Assembly (NCBI GenBank): GCA_022822785.1
Contig: JAJEAL010000140.1
Span: 1 to 64,000, forward strand
Direction of reading: 5' to 3'
Length of the DNA: 64,000 nt
Origin: Candidatus Poribacteria bacterium
GTDB taxonomy: Bacteria > Poribacteria > WGA-4E > PCPOR2b
Positions within the stretch are counted from its first letter, which is position 1. Every line of letters begins with the position of its first letter. Shown piece after piece: positions 62,489 through 64,000 of the stretch. The notes below the pieces were generated by a model. It was given only the letters and a program-made list of their open reading frames with translations, was not told where the DNA came from and did no database searches. The position numbers and the translations under genes are program-made.

Positions 62489-62770
62489 ATGGCTGATGTG
62501 ACTAAACAAGCCGTCGTCGACGCCGTTGCTGAGGCAGCTGAATTGACAAAAGCAGATGCAAATAGGGCAGTTGACGCCGTTATTGATTGTATCAAAGGCT
62601 CTTTAGCCGACGGTAAGTCTGTTGGATTAATTGGCTTCGGCACCTTTGAAGTTAGGACAAGAGCCGCCCGTGAAGGTCGAAATCCCCAAACGGGTAGCAC
62701 CATCACAATCCCAGAGAAAAAGGTTCCTGCTTTTAAAGCTGGAAAAGGCCTCAGGGATGCCGTTGCTTAA
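62489..62770 (+). CDS. HU-family DNA-binding protein
   Basis: 93 residues, the usual size. [20 protein letters not shown], a [20 protein letters not shown] segment with the conserved arm turn, the [20 protein letters not shown] arm and a GKGLRDAV ending are all canonical. Bends and packs DNA as a dimer. Monocistronic, with a consensus promoter ahead and a long hairpin after the stop. Confidence 0.95.
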   Translation: MADVTKQAVVDAVAEAAELTKADANRAVDAVIDCIKGSLADGKSVGLIGFGTFEVRTRAAREGRNPQTGSTITIPEKKVPAFKAGKGLRDAVA

Positions 62771-62792
62771 CCAATTAGTCATAGCAATCCCG

Positions 62793-62836
62793 ATGGCTGC
62801 CTTGAGACTTGGCTGAACTTGTCTCAAGGCAGCCAT
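62793..62836 (+). terminator. 16-pair hairpin after the HU gene
   Basis: ATGGCTGCCTTGAGAC (62793-62808) and GTCTCAAGGCAGCCAT (62821-62836) pair without mismatch around a 12-base loop, beginning 22 bases after the stop. No T-run follows, so it may be a 3'-end stabiliser or a factor-dependent stop and not a classical intrinsic terminator. Confidence 0.6.
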
Positions 62837-63180
62837 GGCGATTATTCTCCCCACCGTTTACTTCCTCGTTATATTTCTCTCCTACTTTACACTTCAAACG
62901 ACCCTCCCCTCAACAACACCGATTTCCGTGCTTCTGCTTTTCGCTTCAATTCCGCTAATCTGCAATCAGGAGCATGACGAGCTGAGACGGGGTATTTTGC
63001 AGATTCCCTTGCCAGCTTAAAAAGCAATCCTTGACGCCATATCATAAAATAGGCTACACTTATAGACAAATGTTGAACGCACTGAGTAGAGCGGGACAAA
63101 CTCTCAGATAAAGTCCCTATGCGTGGGTTCGCTTAGATAGCCCGACTGTCACAAAGTTAGCAATCTATGGAGAAAAACAG
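62837..63180. other. 344-base leader of the MoxR gene, no other gene seen
   Basis: No protein-like frame found. A promoter candidate, TTGACG at 63031 and TACACT at 63055 (spacing 18), lies about 120 bases before the MoxR start. The TTG start at 63181 is preceded by ATGGAGAAAAACAG. Confidence 0.5.
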
Positions 63181-64000
63181 TTGAATAATACCAATTCCGT
63201 TGACGTGCTAGACGCAGATTTAGAAGCGGCAGAATTTCTCAAAAGTGCACGCGAGTCAATTTTGAATGAGCTGAAGAAACGAATCGTGGGTCAAGAAGAA
63301 GTAATCGATGAATTGCTGATTGTGCTCTTTTCACAAGGACATTGTTTACTTGTGGGAGTCCCTGGACTAGCAAAGACTCTGATCATTAATAGTCTAGCTC
63401 AGATTTTAGATCTTGATTTTAGTCGCATTCAATTCACGCCAGACCTCATGCCCTCTGACATCATTGGTACCGACATCATTCAAGACGATGTGGAAACTGG
63501 CAGACGGTCCTTTCGCTTTATCAAGGGCCCTATTTTCGCCAATATCGTGCTAGCGGACGAGATAAATCGTACGCCCCCCAAGACCCAAGCGGCGCTGCTG
63601 CAAGCAATGCAGGAATACAAAGTCTCCGCCGGCGGCACAACCTATGAGCTAGATCGGCCCTTTTTTGTGTTAGCGACGCAGAACCCGATCGAGCAGGAGG
63701 GGACGTATCCGCTTCCTGAAGCGCAGCTAGATCGGTTTATGTTCAACATTTATCTAGACTATCCCAATCCTACCGATGAAAAAGAGGTGGTGATGACAAC
63801 AACTTCTGCATATGAACCGCAGTTAAACGCTGTTATTACAAGCGCAGAGATTCTGCGATTACAGCAGGTTGTCCGGAAGGTTCCCATCGCGGAATCGATT
63901 GTTGATTATGCGGTAGCATTAAGTCACCGCTCGCGCCCCAACACGCAGGACGCACCAGACTTTATCAAGGATTGGGTGAATTGGGGCGCGGGACCTAGAG
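63181..64000 (+). CDS. MoxR-type AAA ATPase (partial, runs off the window)
   Basis: The frame from TTG 63181 is open to the edge, 273 codons. KKRIVGQEEVIDELL opening, Walker A LLVGVPGLAKTL (about 57-68), the DFSRIQFTPDLMPSDIIGTD stretch, Walker B IVLADEINRTPPKTQ (about 121-135) and the sensor LATQNPIEQEGTYPL all fit the MoxR group. MoxR ATPases act with VWA-domain proteins such as that at 3584 to assemble or activate partner complexes. The C-terminal lid is incomplete here. The next gene, beyond the window, is probably DUF58. Confidence 0.92.
   Translation, partial: MNNTNSVDVLDADLEAAEFLKSARESILNELKKRIVGQEEVIDELLIVLFSQGHCLLVGVPGLAKTLIINSLAQILDLDFSRIQFTPDLMPSDIIGTDIIQDDVETGRRSFRFIKGPIFANIVLADEINRTPPKTQAALLQAMQEYKVSAGGTTYELDRPFFVLATQNPIEQEGTYPLPEAQLDRFMFNIYLDYPNPTDEKEVVMTTTSAYEPQLNAVITSAEILRLQQVVRKVPIAESIVDYAVALSHRSRPNTQDAPDFIKDWVNWGAGPR

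Noticed and set aside
62835-63020. 61-codon hydrophobic plus-strand frame after HU
   Set aside because: It starts inside the HU hairpin, has no ribosome site, and its hydrophobicity comes from T-rich sequence.

Overview
The window looks like a chromosomal segment of a Gram-negative bacterium (lipid A genes lpxB and lpxK). By family content it is most like Candidatus Poribacteria or a close relative. The pointers are many sugar-phosphate isomerase/epimerases, Gfo/Idh/MocA and SDR oxidoreductases, a phytanoyl-CoA dioxygenase, an LRR-cohesin-dockerin surface protein ending in a 'YPNPFNPETWIPYQL'-type C-terminal domain, and very many short palindromic intergenic repeats. The taxon is an inference from family content, not a database match.

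Layout. 0-3.5 kb: lpxB, a Nudix hydrolase, lpxK and a pseudouridine synthase, tightly packed. 3.5-16.4 kb: a large von Willebrand factor A membrane protein, sugar isomerases, cupins, aldo/keto reductase, dihydrolipoyl dehydrogenase, a C-terminal processing protease and a second RluA-type enzyme. 17-21 kb: a catabolic group (two SDRs, an isomerase, an L-rhamnose mutarotase-like protein, a SelA-like PLP enzyme). 21.1-28.5 kb: an accessory island read almost entirely on the minus strand. It holds two copies of a cassette (membrane-anchored short-repeat protein plus a decayed tyrosine-recombinase N-terminus) and three toxin-antitoxin-like modules. One of these couples a RelE-type toxin to an EVE-like protein. 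Another couples a BrnT toxin, broken by one base in an A6 tract, to a BrnA-FRG-TPR fusion. A frameshifted lipoprotein and a small membrane ORF follow.

28.7-45.7 kb: housekeeping and metabolic genes (mgtE, aroC, TrmH-type and TRM11-type RNA methyltransferases, CCA-adding-type enzyme). Mixed with them are a PD-(D/E)XK transposase-type nuclease whose last codons come from a MITE, a broken HicB antitoxin, a SUMF1-domain protein and the LRR-cohesin-dockerin protein. 45.7-49.6 kb: a PhyH/beta-hydroxyacid dehydrogenase operon, an SDR paralogous to the one at 17 kb, and a repeat-rich gap with a second HicB remnant. 49.6-54.2 kb: a small anti-phage pair, an ApeA-like HEPN protein followed by a helicase-less Type ISP-like restriction-modification protein carrying an in-frame palindromic repeat. 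54.2-62.2 kb: catabolic enzymes with nested MITEs between them. 62.4-64 kb: an HU gene behind a consensus promoter and the start of a MoxR ATPase that runs off the window.

No rRNA, tRNA or CRISPR array was recognised. The most novel-looking material is the 21-28 kb island, especially the BrnA-FRG-TPR fusion and the EVE-like/RelE pair, and the layered system of palindromic repeats and MITEs that has invaded gaps and, in at least two places, coding sequence.
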